64,000 bases of DNA from positions 142,510 through 206,509 of the forward strand of contig JAABLG010000003.1 in NCBI GenBank assembly GCA_010604095.1, written 5' to 3'. The first letter of the stretch is position 1. Each line of letters begins with the position of its first letter. Of the stretch, positions 16,187 to 24,644 are shown piece after piece. The stretch comes from Streptococcus vestibularis. GTDB lineage: Bacteria > Bacillota > Bacilli > Lactobacillales > Streptococcaceae. The notes below the pieces were generated by a model that saw only the letters and a list, made by a program, of their open reading frames with translations, had not been told where the DNA came from and did not search any database. Both the position numbers and the translations under genes were made by a program.

Positions 16187-17944
16187 TTATTTACGTTTTG
16201 GTGGGTTATGGATAGCTTCTCCAAGTACGTCAGCAAAAGCTTCATACATATTTTCAGAGAAAGTTGGGTGACCATGGATAGATTGCAAGAGCTCATCTAC
16301 AGTCAATTCATTTTCCATAATTGTTGATGCTTCGTTAATCAATTCGGCTGCAGCTGGACCAATAATGTGAACACCAAGAATTTCATGGTACTTCGCATCT
16401 GCAACGACTTTAACAAAACCTTGAGCTTCGTTGGAAGCAATGGCACGTCCGTTACCAGCAAAGCTTGATTTACCAATCAGGACATCGCCGTATTTAGCGC
16501 GTGCTTCTTCTTCAGTAATACCACACATCGCAACTTCTGGGTGCGTGTATACAGCAGCTGGTGTGTAGTCAAGGTGAGCCTTACGAACGTTACCATGCAT
16601 AGCATTTTCAGCCGCAACTTCACCCATACGGTAGGCAGCGTGAGCGAGCATCTTGGTTCCATTGACATCACCTGGAGCATAGATTCCTGGAATAGATGTT
16701 TCTTGGTAAGCATTAACTTTGATACGACCACGGTCGAGTTCAAGATTAAGATTTTCAAGACCATCCAACTGAGGAACACGTCCGATAGAAAGAAGAGCAC
16801 GGTCAGCTACAATCTCTTCACCATTATTAAGTTTAAGGGTCAATTGGTTGTTAGCTTCTACAATCTCAGAAACTCCGACAGATGTCATAATCTTAATACC
16901 CTTCTTAGCAAGGATTTTTTGAAGTTCAAGTGATACTTCTTTATCCATAGCAGGGATAATGCGGTCAGCCATCTCAACAACAGTTACATCCACACCGTAT
17001 GAAGCATAAACAAGACCAAGCTCGATACCAACGACACCACCACCCATAACAGCGAGTGATTTAGGCAACTCACGCAAGTCAAGAATATCGTCAGATGTCA
17101 TCACAAGTTGTGAATCAATGCCAGGGATATTGATACGTGAAACTTTTGATCCAGTCGCAAGGATGATATTACGTCCCTTGATTGTTTCTGATCCGATTGT
17201 AACCGTCTTATCTGGGTTAACTTGACCAAGACCGTTGAAAATAGTCACTTTGTTAGCCTTCAAAAGACCTTGAACACCACCAGTAAGTGTCTTAACGACA
17301 GAGTTCTTAAAGTCAACAGTCTTATCCATATCGATAGTGTAGTTTGTTGACGCTAGGTTGATACCACGACCTGCAGCAATCTTAAGTCCATTAAGAATTT
17401 CTGCATTTTTAAGGTAGGTCTTAGTTGGGATACATCCTTTATTCAAACATGTTCCACCAAATTCAGATTTTTCTATGATAGCAACCTTACCACCAAGTTG
17501 TGCCCCACGAATAGCAGAATAATATCCTGCAGGACCACCACCAACAACGATAATATCGTATTCATTGTCAGCAAGTGGTGCTTTTTCTGTAGCAGCTACT
17601 GGAGCAGCTTGGGCAGGTGCTTTAGGAACTTCAAGTCCAGCTGATTCCAATTGAGCAGATGCTTCTGCAGCTGGTGCGCTCGCAGCATTATCAGCCACAA
17701 CTTCACCTTCTGCTCCGATATAACCAATTACCTCAGTTACTGGAACTGTTTCACCAGCCTGACGAGTAATCTTCAAAAGGACACCTGAATCTTCCGCTTC
17801 AAGTTCCATGTTCGTCTTATCTGACATGATTTCAAGAAGGATATCTCCCTCATTAACCACATCACCCTCTTGTTTTTTCCACTCGATGATCTCGCCTTCC
17901 TGCATATCAACACCAAGCTTAGGCATAATAATCTCAAAAGCCAT
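16187..17944 (-). CDS. pdhD: Dihydrolipoyl dehydrogenase (E3) with N-terminal lipoyl domain
   Basis: E3 re-oxidises the dihydrolipoyl arm of the complex, passing electrons to NAD+. The 585-residue protein has an extra N-terminal lipoyl domain (residues 1-80, lipoylated Lys in S-D-K-T-N-M), an Ala/Pro linker, and a full FAD/NAD(P) oxidoreductase. Visible motifs are G-G-G-P-A-G-Y, the redox pair C-L-N-K-G-C, the second nucleotide fold G-G-G-V-V-G-I-E, and the dimer-interface H-P-T-F-S-E. The first 87 residues are identical to E2 and come from a DNA duplication. No Shine-Dalgarno lies near the ATG; a folded element of about 140 nt separates AAAGGAG from it. The acoL name is also used for such genes in streptococci. 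Confidence 0.95.
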   Translation of the reverse strand: MAFEIIMPKLGVDMQEGEIIEWKKQEGDVVNEGDILLEIMSDKTNMELEAEDSGVLLKITRQAGETVPVTEVIGYIGAEGEVVADNAASAPAAEASAQLESAGLEVPKAPAQAAPVAATEKAPLADNEYDIIVVGGGPAGYYSAIRGAQLGGKVAIIEKSEFGGTCLNKGCIPTKTYLKNAEILNGLKIAAGRGINLASTNYTIDMDKTVDFKNSVVKTLTGGVQGLLKANKVTIFNGLGQVNPDKTVTIGSETIKGRNIILATGSKVSRINIPGIDSQLVMTSDDILDLRELPKSLAVMGGGVVGIELGLVYASYGVDVTVVEMADRIIPAMDKEVSLELQKILAKKGIKIMTSVGVSEIVEANNQLTLKLNNGEEIVADRALLSIGRVPQLDGLENLNLELDRGRIKVNAYQETSIPGIYAPGDVNGTKMLAHAAYRMGEVAAENAMHGNVRKAHLDYTPAAVYTHPEVAMCGITEEEARAKYGDVLIGKSSFAGNGRAIASNEAQGFVKVVADAKYHEILGVHIIGPAAAELINEASTIMENELTVDELLQSIHGHPTFSENMYEAFADVLGEAIHNPPKRK

Positions 17945-18091
17945 ATTTTATGATACTAAGAACGCTAAAATGCGACAGAATTTTAGGAGTTTTACGTTAG
18001 TGTGCTTGCACACAAGTAAAACTATCTAAATTCCGAAGCATTTCGTTCGAGTTCAAATCAACTCAAACGCTTTAACGCCCTCTCCTTTCTA
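17678..18091 (-). repeat. 414-bp direct duplication, copy 2 (upstream and first 89 codons of E3)
   Basis: Nearly identical to 19249-19662, offset exactly 1571 bp with no gaps seen. It covers the 5' element, the ATG and the whole lipoyl-domain coding segment. The few differences are single bases (for example gttag/gttaa near 18000), mostly silent. Recombination between the copies would delete E2. Confidence 0.9.
17945..18091 (-). promoter_or_regulatory. Folded RNA-like element, copy A2, between Shine-Dalgarno and E3 start
   Basis: Reading the minus strand: AAAGGAG, then hairpin I GTTTGAGTT/AACTCGAAC (18068-18045), then a long arm. The arm has P1 AAATGC/GCATTT (18043-18038 with 17973-17968), P2 GAATTT/AAATTC (18033-18028 with 17983-17978), internal loop AGATA/TCCTA (18027-18023 and 17988-17984), P3 GTTTTAC/GTAAAAC, and tip GTGTGC/GCACAC. 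An outer helix AGGGCGTTA/TAGCGTTCT can bring AAAGGAG to 14 nt from the ATG. I do not recognise the family. Confidence 0.6.
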
Positions 18092-18126
18092 TTTCAAAAC
18101 TTCAGTTTTCAGATATTTTATTTCAC

Positions 18127-19515
18127 TTAAATCAACAATTCCATTGGATTTTCAATCAGATGCTTCAAATCAACCATGAATTTGGCACCATTCATACCAT
18201 CCACAATACGGTGGTCAATAGTTAAGCAAAGTCCCATAATTGGACGCACGACAACTTCACCATCAACAACGACAGGTGTCTGAATAGTTGCTGAAACACC
18301 AAGGATAGCTGAGTTTGGTTGGTTGATGATTGGATTAAATGATTTAGTTCCAAACATTCCCAAGTTAGTAATTGAGAAGGTAGAACCTGACATTTCGGCA
18401 GCCTTCAATTTACCAGCTTGAGCTTTTTTAATGACATCCTTAGAGGCCACAACAAACTCGGACAAACTCATCTTATCTGCACCATGAACAACTGGCACAA
18501 TCAAACCATCATCAAGACCAACGGCAATACCGATATTAACAAATTTGTGTAATTCGATATTTTGCGCATCATCAATCAAGGATGCATTGAGGTAACGGTG
18601 TTCCTCCTTCATAAGGGTACGAACGACTGCTAAACCAATCAAATCAGTGAAAGTCACCTTCATACCAGTCTTGTTCATGATTGGATCAAGGACTTGCTTA
18701 CGAAGAGCCATAAGGTTAGTCATGTCCACATCATAGTTAAGAGTAAATGTTGGTGCAGTCAAGTATGAATGCGTCATTCCCTTAGAAATCGCCTTACGCA
18801 TAGCAGACATTGGAATGACTTCCACACCTTCTGGCAAGACTTTTTCAGGTTTAACTTCAACCGCAGGTGCAGCAGCAGCTTCCTTAACTTGTGCTGGAGC
18901 ACTGATTGCAAGGACATCTTCCTTAGTAATCTTACCACCAAAGCCTGTTCCAGAAACGGTCGCTAAATCAATACCGAGGTCTGCAGCAATCTTACGTGCT
19001 AATGGTGTTACCTTAGGTTGAGCACCTTTGAAGTTCTCAACGTCATCTGCATGAACCCGACCTTTTGGTCCAGTTCCTGGAACCTGAGCAAGGTCAATAC
19101 CCAACTCACGTGCCACCTTACGAGCCTTAGGCGTTGCACGAACCTTACCACCTTCATGAACCACAGCTACTTGTGGTTGAGGCGTAGCGGCAGGCGTTTC
19201 CACAACAGCAACTTCTTCAACTTGCGGTGCAGCTGCTGCAACTGGTACGCTCGCAGCATTATCAGCCACAACTTCACCTTCTGCTCCGATATAACCAATT
19301 ACCTCAGTTACTGGAACTGTTTCACCAGCCTGACGAGTAATCTTCAGAAGAACACCTGAATCTTCTGCTTCAAGTTCCATGTTTGTTTTATCTGACATGA
19401 TTTCAAGAAGGATATCCCCCTCATTAACCACATCACCCTCTTGTTTTTTCCACTCGATGATCTCGCCTTCCTGCATATCAACACCAAGCTTAGGCATAAT
19501 AATCTCAAAAGCCAT
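18127..19515 (-). CDS. pdhC: Dihydrolipoamide acyltransferase (E2) with two subunit-binding domains
   Basis: E2 is the core of the complex and moves the acetyl group from lipoamide to CoA. The 462-residue protein has one lipoyl domain (S-D-K-T-N-M, residues 1-80). Two peripheral-subunit-binding domains follow in tandem (about 125-160, ending G-T-G-P-K-G-R-V; and about 168-205, ending G-T-G-F-G-G-K-I), then the 2-oxoacid acyltransferase domain with catalytic D-H-R-I-V-D-G. Two binding domains are unusual for one E2. Like E3 it lacks a nearby Shine-Dalgarno and is preceded by the same folded element. The substrate could be pyruvate or acetoin; acoC is the alternative name. Confidence 0.95.
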   Translation of the reverse strand: MAFEIIMPKLGVDMQEGEIIEWKKQEGDVVNEGDILLEIMSDKTNMELEAEDSGVLLKITRQAGETVPVTEVIGYIGAEGEVVADNAASVPVAAAAPQVEEVAVVETPAATPQPQVAVVHEGGKVRATPKARKVARELGIDLAQVPGTGPKGRVHADDVENFKGAQPKVTPLARKIAADLGIDLATVSGTGFGGKITKEDVLAISAPAQVKEAAAAPAVEVKPEKVLPEGVEVIPMSAMRKAISKGMTHSYLTAPTFTLNYDVDMTNLMALRKQVLDPIMNKTGMKVTFTDLIGLAVVRTLMKEEHRYLNASLIDDAQNIELHKFVNIGIAVGLDDGLIVPVVHGADKMSLSEFVVASKDVIKKAQAGKLKAAEMSGSTFSITNLGMFGTKSFNPIINQPNSAILGVSATIQTPVVVDGEVVVRPIMGLCLTIDHRIVDGMNGAKFMVDLKHLIENPMELLI

Positions 19516-19662
19516 ATTTTATGATACTAAGAACGCTAAAATGCGACAGAATTTTAGGAGTTTTACGTTAATGTGCTTGCACACAAGTAAAACTATCTAA
19601 ATTCCGAAGCATTTCGTTCGAGTTCAAATCAACTCAAACGCTTTAACGCCCTCTCCTTTCTA
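19249..19662 (-). repeat. 414-bp direct duplication, copy 1 (upstream and first 89 codons of E2)
   Basis: Partner of 17678-18091 (offset 1571 bp). Since the duplicated part includes both the leader element and the lipoyl domain, the lipoyl domain on E3 probably arose by copying the 5' end of the E2 gene, or was kept identical by gene conversion. Confidence 0.9.
19516..19662 (-). promoter_or_regulatory. Folded RNA-like element, copy A1, between Shine-Dalgarno and E2 start
   Basis: Essentially the same sequence and fold as copy A2: hairpin I, then P1/P2 around the AGATA/TCCTA internal loop, P3 and tip. It stands between AAAGGAG (about 19660) and the E2 ATG. It is inside the operon, after the E1beta stop at 19751, so it is more likely to act on translation or RNA processing than on transcription start. 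Confidence 0.6.
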
Positions 19663-19750
19663 CTTTAAATTATATTTTCCGATACTCTCACAGTTAAAAC
19701 AAGAAACACATTTTACTAGCGAGACATATCACTTAACCGTCGCTAGAAAG

Positions 19751-20749
19751 TTAGTTTCCTTTATTGGCCATCTTGATAATAGCAGCCTTAATCTTTTCAA
19801 CATCTGGAAGAACCGCTTGTTCCAAGACACGCGCATAAGGTACAGGCACATCTTCACTTGCCAAACGTACAATTGGGTGGTCAAGGTAATCAAATGCTTC
19901 ACTTTCAGTAACAATAGCAGCAATCTCGCCGATAAAGCCACCAGTCTTATAAGCATCATTTACCAACATCAATTTTCCAGTTTTCTTAACTGAGTCGAAA
20001 ATCAATTCCTTATCAAGTGGAACGAGGGTACGAGGGTCAACGACCTCAACATTAATACCTTGTTCAGCCACTTCCTCAGCCGCCTTAAGAACACGTTCCA
20101 ACATACGACCATATGATACGATTGTCAAATCAGTACCTTCACGTTTAATCTCACCTTTTCCAAGTGGGATGTAGAAATCAGGATCTTGTGTTACTTCTTC
20201 TTTCTTACCGTAAAGTGCCTTAGGTTCCATGAAGATAACAATGTTATTATCTTGAATAGCAGATTTCAAAAGGCCTTTAGCATCATTAGCATTCCCTGGT
20301 GCAACAACTTTGATACCTGGGATGTGGGTCAACCATGACTCAAGAGATTGTGAGTGCTGTGCTGCAGAACCAATCCCTGAACCAGATGCCACACGGAAGG
20401 TTACAGGCGTCTTCAATCCACCACCAAACATGTAGTTGTTCTTTGCACCGTTATTAACGATAGCGTCAAGGGCAATTGTGATGAAGTCCATGAAAGTCAA
20501 GTCAACAATCGGACGAAGACCTGTGATGGCAGATCCAACAGCAGCACCAGCGATAGCTGCTTCTGAAATTGGCGTATCTCTAACACGTTTTTCACCAAAT
20601 TCAGCCAACATACCCACTGAAGTACCAAAGTCACCGCCGTAGATACCAACATCTTCACCCATAAGGAATATGTTTTCATCTTTACGCATTTCCTCACTCA
20701 TGGCAAGGTTTACTGCCTCACGTAAGGCCATCAATTTTGTTTCACTCAT
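19751..20749 (-). CDS. pdhB: Pyruvate/acetoin dehydrogenase E1 component, beta subunit
   Basis: It pairs with E1alpha to form the thiamine-diphosphate decarboxylase of the complex. The 332 residues show the transketolase-type pyrimidine-binding domain (G-E-D-V-G-I-Y-G-G-D-F near the start; R-V-R-D-T-P-I-S-E-A-A-I) and a C-terminal transketolase domain (V-V-D-P-R-T-L-V-P-L-D). Length matches the family. It lies 25 bp after E1alpha. About 90 bp of plain sequence and then element A1 separate it from E2. The acoB name is also used. Confidence 0.96.
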   Translation of the reverse strand: MSETKLMALREAVNLAMSEEMRKDENIFLMGEDVGIYGGDFGTSVGMLAEFGEKRVRDTPISEAAIAGAAVGSAITGLRPIVDLTFMDFITIALDAIVNNGAKNNYMFGGGLKTPVTFRVASGSGIGSAAQHSQSLESWLTHIPGIKVVAPGNANDAKGLLKSAIQDNNIVIFMEPKALYGKKEEVTQDPDFYIPLGKGEIKREGTDLTIVSYGRMLERVLKAAEEVAEQGINVEVVDPRTLVPLDKELIFDSVKKTGKLMLVNDAYKTGGFIGEIAAIVTESEAFDYLDHPIVRLASEDVPVPYARVLEQAVLPDVEKIKAAIIKMANKGN

Positions 20750-20774
20750 ACTTGTTATTCCTCAACCTTTCTCT

Positions 20775-21746
20775 TTAGTCTACCCATACATCTTCAAAGG
20801 CAATTGAAAGTTCTGGATCTGGGCTATTTTGAGCAAACTCATACGCTGCATCGATTTGTGCCTTAACTTGGCTTTGAATAGCATCTAGTTCCTCATCACT
20901 TGCGATTTTTTCAGAAACCAAATAGTTACGGTATTTAATGATTGGATCGTTATGGTTCTTCCACTCATCAACCTCTTCCTTGGTACGATAAACTCCAGCA
21001 TCGGCAGTGGAGTGACCAAACCAACGGTAAGACTCTACCTCAACGATAGCAGGACCATTTCCACCACGAACATGTTCCACAGCCTTGCCCATTGTTTCGT
21101 AGACTGCCATGACATCATTACCATCCTGACAGTAGAAACCTGGAATACCATAGGCTTCCGCACGTGTATACAAATGAGGAGTGTTGGTAGCTCTATGAAT
21201 ATCCATTGAGATACCATAACGGTTGTTAATGATGAAGAAAATTACTGGTAATTTCCAAGCAGAAGCCATATTGACTGACTCATGGAAAGAGCCTTCATTA
21301 GTAGCACCATCTCCTGAAAAGGCAACAACGATATTTCCAGTTTCTTTATATTGTTGCGTGAGGGCTGCGCCTACGGCAAGGGCATAGCCACCACCAACGA
21401 TACCATTGGTACCATAGTTACCTTTTTCGAAGTCAGCCAAGTGCATTGAGCCACCACGGCCCTTTGAAACACCAGTTGCCTTACCAGCTAGTTCGGCCAT
21501 CATTTTGTTCAAGTCCATGTCTTGAGCAATAGATTGTCCATGACCACGGTGGTTTGAAAAGAAAATATCATCGTAGCTCAAGTGTTGAACAGCCCCAACG
21601 TTAGCGGCTTCTTCACCAACTGAAAAGTGAGTCATTCCTTGAACAAACCCACGACGAACCAATTTATTAATACGTGAATCAAATTCACGGATACGTTCCA
21701 TTTTAGTGAACATCTCAAGATGTGTCTCTTTAGAAAGTTTTATCAT
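20775..21746 (-). CDS. pdhA: Pyruvate/acetoin dehydrogenase E1 component, alpha subunit
   Basis: It binds thiamine diphosphate and starts the oxidative decarboxylation. The ThDP motif is visible as G-D-G-A-T-N-E-G-S ending N-N (about residues 145-175), along with H-R-G-H-G-Q-S and the phosphorylation-loop-like Y-R-W-F-G-H-S. Its 323 residues are typical. It is the first gene of the four-gene operon, with Shine-Dalgarno AGAGGAG and a promoter at 21782-21810. Sequence alone does not settle pyruvate against acetoin; in streptococci this gene set usually serves as PDH. The acoA name is also used. Confidence 0.96.
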   Translation of the reverse strand: MIKLSKETHLEMFTKMERIREFDSRINKLVRRGFVQGMTHFSVGEEAANVGAVQHLSYDDIFFSNHRGHGQSIAQDMDLNKMMAELAGKATGVSKGRGGSMHLADFEKGNYGTNGIVGGGYALAVGAALTQQYKETGNIVVAFSGDGATNEGSFHESVNMASAWKLPVIFFIINNRYGISMDIHRATNTPHLYTRAEAYGIPGFYCQDGNDVMAVYETMGKAVEHVRGGNGPAIVEVESYRWFGHSTADAGVYRTKEEVDEWKNHNDPIIKYRNYLVSEKIASDEELDAIQSQVKAQIDAAYEFAQNSPDPELSIAFEDVWVD

Positions 21747-21781
21747 ATCGATCTCCTCTATCGAATTTTTTCTATATATCT

Positions 21782-21810
21782 AGAATAGGGGAAAAAAACT
21801 TTATGGGCAA
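21782..21810 (-). promoter_or_regulatory. Promoter of the pdh/aco operon
   Basis: Minus strand TTGCCC (21810-21805), 17 nt, TATTCT (21787-21782). The leader is about 30 nt. It is divergent from the promoter of the next gene pair. Confidence 0.6.
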
Positions 21811-21887
21811 GAAATATGCTTGAAAAATGAAAAGCCTTACATAACTGTCACTAATAGGCAATTCGTATGCTATTTTTCCAAGGGGTA

Positions 21888-21896
21888 TGATATAAT
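21888..21896 (+). promoter_or_regulatory. Extended -10 promoter of the membrane protein pair
   Basis: TGATATAAT at 21888-21896 (TG plus TATAAT). No convincing -35 is seen. It lies about 36 bp before the TTG start. Confidence 0.65.
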
Positions 21897-21932
21897 TGAA
21901 TAGATTTTACCCGAATAGGAGATTATATTATA

Positions 21933-23189
21933 TTGAGTGATGCCATTGTTCACGGGCTTACGGCATGTACAGCTTTTATATTACAAATTGTTATCTTCAA
22001 ATTAACCACGCATAGACCCGTAAGATACTGGGTTCTCTTTTTAGCTGGAGTGGCGATTATGACTTTCAGCTTTTTAGGTATTCTCTTCCCAAAATCAGGT
22101 TTTATAGCGCTTGTATTCCTTCATTCTGTCAAATCCTTCAAAAATCTTAGACATACCATCTTGGAATCCTTCTTTATACCATTTACCTTTGCCCTAATGG
22201 TAAGGCTTGTGATTTCCCTCATTATTCCAATCTTTTTTCCTTTTGTCTTAGATTACAATTTCGCTGGCTTCTTAATCCTTTTCTTAGCCTTCTTACTTTG
22301 GTTTGCTCAGAATGCTCTTCTACAAGTCGATTATAATCGCTTAAAGCAAATTGATTCTGCCAGACCATGGTACAGATCTACGTCAGTCGCACTTTATAGT
22401 CTAGCAGTCATTTACTTTATTTCGGAATTAATTACGAATAATATCCAACTCACTCTTTTCTTCCTTATTGCTACGGCTTTAATTCTATCTAAACAAGTTA
22501 CCCTCTATAGAAAGGAATTAAAAGCCCAAACAGGGGCTGCTCAAGAGGTGCATATAGACCTTCTGCAAAAATCAAGTCAAAACATCAATATTTGGTATCA
22601 AAAAAAGACTAGCCAAGAACTTTTTATCAAGGATGAAGCTGAAAATCTCTATGACCTCATTCGCTTCCAACAAAACGACGAAGCTGAGGAACTTATAGAT
22701 TATTTGCTAACACCAAACCCTTTAGATAAAAAGATTGACCGATTCTACAGAAATAAGCTTGAAAACATAAAATTAGCTGACTTGCAGGCGCTTTTTGAAG
22801 CTAAATTTTTAAAGGCTAAAGAACTAGATGTCTGGGTTAGTATGGAAATTCCCGAACCAATCACTGTCTATCCTATTTATCCCTTAGACTGGGTTTATAT
22901 CTTATCGACTATCTTAGATCATGTCATTGACCAAGCAAGAGACAGTAGACAAAAATACCTTAGCTTTGCCTATTTTAAAGACGAGGACAGTCAGCACTTT
23001 GTCGTTGAAAGCTCAAGCACAAAAGAAGATTCACCGATTACTTCTGATTTTAGCGACCCAGAATTAAAACGTGTCACCCACATTCTGGTCAATTATCCAA
23101 ATGTTAACATTATTTCAAATACACGTGCTGGCATTTATCGTCTACAAATTGAAATTGACATGACCAAAGGAGGTTATCATGATTACTAA
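21933..23189 (+). CDS. Membrane protein resembling a degenerate ComD/AgrC-type sensor kinase (first of pair)
   Basis: The 418-residue protein has six or seven membrane helices in the first 190 residues, a helical linker, and a C-terminal region laid out like the GHKL ATPase of HPK10 kinases. The phospho-acceptor H-D-Y-x-N is absent and the N-box Asn is not conserved (L-S-T-I-L-D-H-V-I-D where L-L-D-N-A-I is expected). It probably cannot phosphorylate and may sense or scaffold. The start is TTG at 21933, with AGGAG 11 nt upstream; no better start exists nearby. The next gene overlaps by 11 bp. No response regulator is adjacent. The kinase relation is inferred from layout only. Confidence 0.7.
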   Translation: MSDAIVHGLTACTAFILQIVIFKLTTHRPVRYWVLFLAGVAIMTFSFLGILFPKSGFIALVFLHSVKSFKNLRHTILESFFIPFTFALMVRLVISLIIPIFFPFVLDYNFAGFLILFLAFLLWFAQNALLQVDYNRLKQIDSARPWYRSTSVALYSLAVIYFISELITNNIQLTLFFLIATALILSKQVTLYRKELKAQTGAAQEVHIDLLQKSSQNINIWYQKKTSQELFIKDEAENLYDLIRFQQNDEAEELIDYLLTPNPLDKKIDRFYRNKLENIKLADLQALFEAKFLKAKELDVWVSMEIPEPITVYPIYPLDWVYILSTILDHVIDQARDSRQKYLSFAYFKDEDSQHFVVESSSTKEDSPITSDFSDPELKRVTHILVNYPNVNIISNTRAGIYRLQIEIDMTKGGYHDY

Positions 23190-24468
23190 TATTATCAATC
23201 CTCTCCTGCAGGCCATTAGTTTTATTTCTATCTGGTACCTTTATCAAATCATGTCTAACGTTAAACCATTACCTGGGCACCTCTTTCTCATTTTCATCTC
23301 TTACGTTGCTGGGGCATCTTACTTCAACCTTGTCAAAATCATTGTAGACCCTCTTTTCTTTCTAGTTGTTGACTTGGCTCTTGTTAGAGAACGCTCCTTT
23401 TATCATCGACTTCTTTTTGCTTTTTATCCAACTATTCTCTTTGATGTTGCCACGCGATTGCTTTCAATCGTCATATTGCCTCATGTCCTACATATCAAGG
23501 GAGATGTGAGTCTTGATAATAACCTACATATTCTGACTTACTTTTTAGCTCCTCTTATCATCTTTCTGATCCTTAAGATTTTCGCTATTGATTTAGATCA
23601 GATGAGTAAACTTGATGAATACTGGGCGAGACGTAATTGGTTGCGTAGTACTACTTTTCTCGCTGTTTATTACGTCTTTTTCACAGTCATCCATGGTCTT
23701 AATAGCGTTCTTCCAACTACAAATGACCCCCAGAACTTATTTGAAATGGTATTTAGAGTGAGTTCAAATAGTATCATCGTTTTGATGCTTTACCTGGCCC
23801 TTCTCCTATGGGATTTTTACAATTGGAACGAAGCCGTCCACTCACAGTTCATCAAAAGATTGGACAGAGAACGTTTTAAATTGCTAGGGACTATGACTAA
23901 CTACAACAAAGCCCTAGTCCAAATTATCACCCAAAAACAAAAATTTTCAGAGCTTTACAAAAAAAATCTGAAGGATGTCTCAGTAGCTTTAAAGGCTGAT
24001 GATGCCACAAAAGCTAAAGATTTACTTGAGATTTATAAAACGAGTAATTCCATCATTAGTAGCCCAGAAACTCAAGAAAAATTGGATCAGCTGACTAATC
24101 CTATCTTAGCTAGTTTTCTTTCTAATCGTATTGTAGGGACAAGGTCAGCTCATATTGATATCACGATCAATATTAGTCCAAAATTTGGAGAAGTTCCTTT
24201 ATCAGACTTAGATTTGTACCAACTTCTTCAGGCCTCAGACAAAGCTGTTCTCAAACATCTCCGTCCTGATACCAAGATACATAGTAGCTATCTACAAATG
24301 GACCATTCCCAACTTTTTGTTGTTGAACTACCAGTCCTAACTGATTCCGTTAGCAAGGATAAGGAGCTTAATGATTTGGTTAAAACGCTGCCAAACGTCG
24401 ATTACCGAGTCGGTTTCCATGAAGGCTACCTTATTCAAATTATTGAAGTCTTTGAGCCTGGATATTAA
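23179..24468 (+). CDS. Membrane protein resembling a degenerate ComD/AgrC-type sensor kinase (second of pair)
   Basis: The 429-residue protein is built like its upstream partner: six or so membrane helices in the first 220 residues, a coiled linker, and a degenerate C-terminal domain. Where HPK10 kinases have H-D-Y-x-N this one reads T-N-Y-N-K (about residue 240), so the phospho-acceptor His is missing, and no ATP-binding G-boxes are seen. AAAGGAGG lies 5 nt before its ATG, inside the previous frame, so the pair is translationally linked and could form a heteromer. A terminator follows. Function is unknown. Confidence 0.7.
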   Translation: MITNIINPLLQAISFISIWYLYQIMSNVKPLPGHLFLIFISYVAGASYFNLVKIIVDPLFFLVVDLALVRERSFYHRLLFAFYPTILFDVATRLLSIVILPHVLHIKGDVSLDNNLHILTYFLAPLIIFLILKIFAIDLDQMSKLDEYWARRNWLRSTTFLAVYYVFFTVIHGLNSVLPTTNDPQNLFEMVFRVSSNSIIVLMLYLALLLWDFYNWNEAVHSQFIKRLDRERFKLLGTMTNYNKALVQIITQKQKFSELYKKNLKDVSVALKADDATKAKDLLEIYKTSNSIISSPETQEKLDQLTNPILASFLSNRIVGTRSAHIDITINISPKFGEVPLSDLDLYQLLQASDKAVLKHLRPDTKIHSSYLQMDHSQLFVVELPVLTDSVSKDKELNDLVKTLPNVDYRVGFHEGYLIQIIEVFEPGY

Positions 24469-24477
24469 AATTTCATC

Positions 24478-24503
24478 AAAAAAGAGCTTTTAGGCTCTTT
24501 TTT
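24478..24503 (+). terminator. Terminator of the membrane protein pair
   Basis: AAAAAGAGC-TTTTAG-GCTCTTTTTT directly after the second gene. Confidence 0.85.
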
Positions 24504-24644
24504 AGTTTTATAAACTTAACACACTAAATGTCTAATCTATTCAGAAAATTTTTCAGAGAAGAAAGCCATCTGAATTGACACTAAAAGACACCCAAAGTAC
24601 TCTGAGTGTCTCTATCAGGTGATAGTATTCAATTGGTTAAAGAA

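Noticed and set aside
17945..18091. Folded element as an intrinsic terminator or BOX element
   Set aside because: No T-tract follows any of the helices, and it does not resemble the boxA-boxB-boxC sequences of pneumococcus as I know them.
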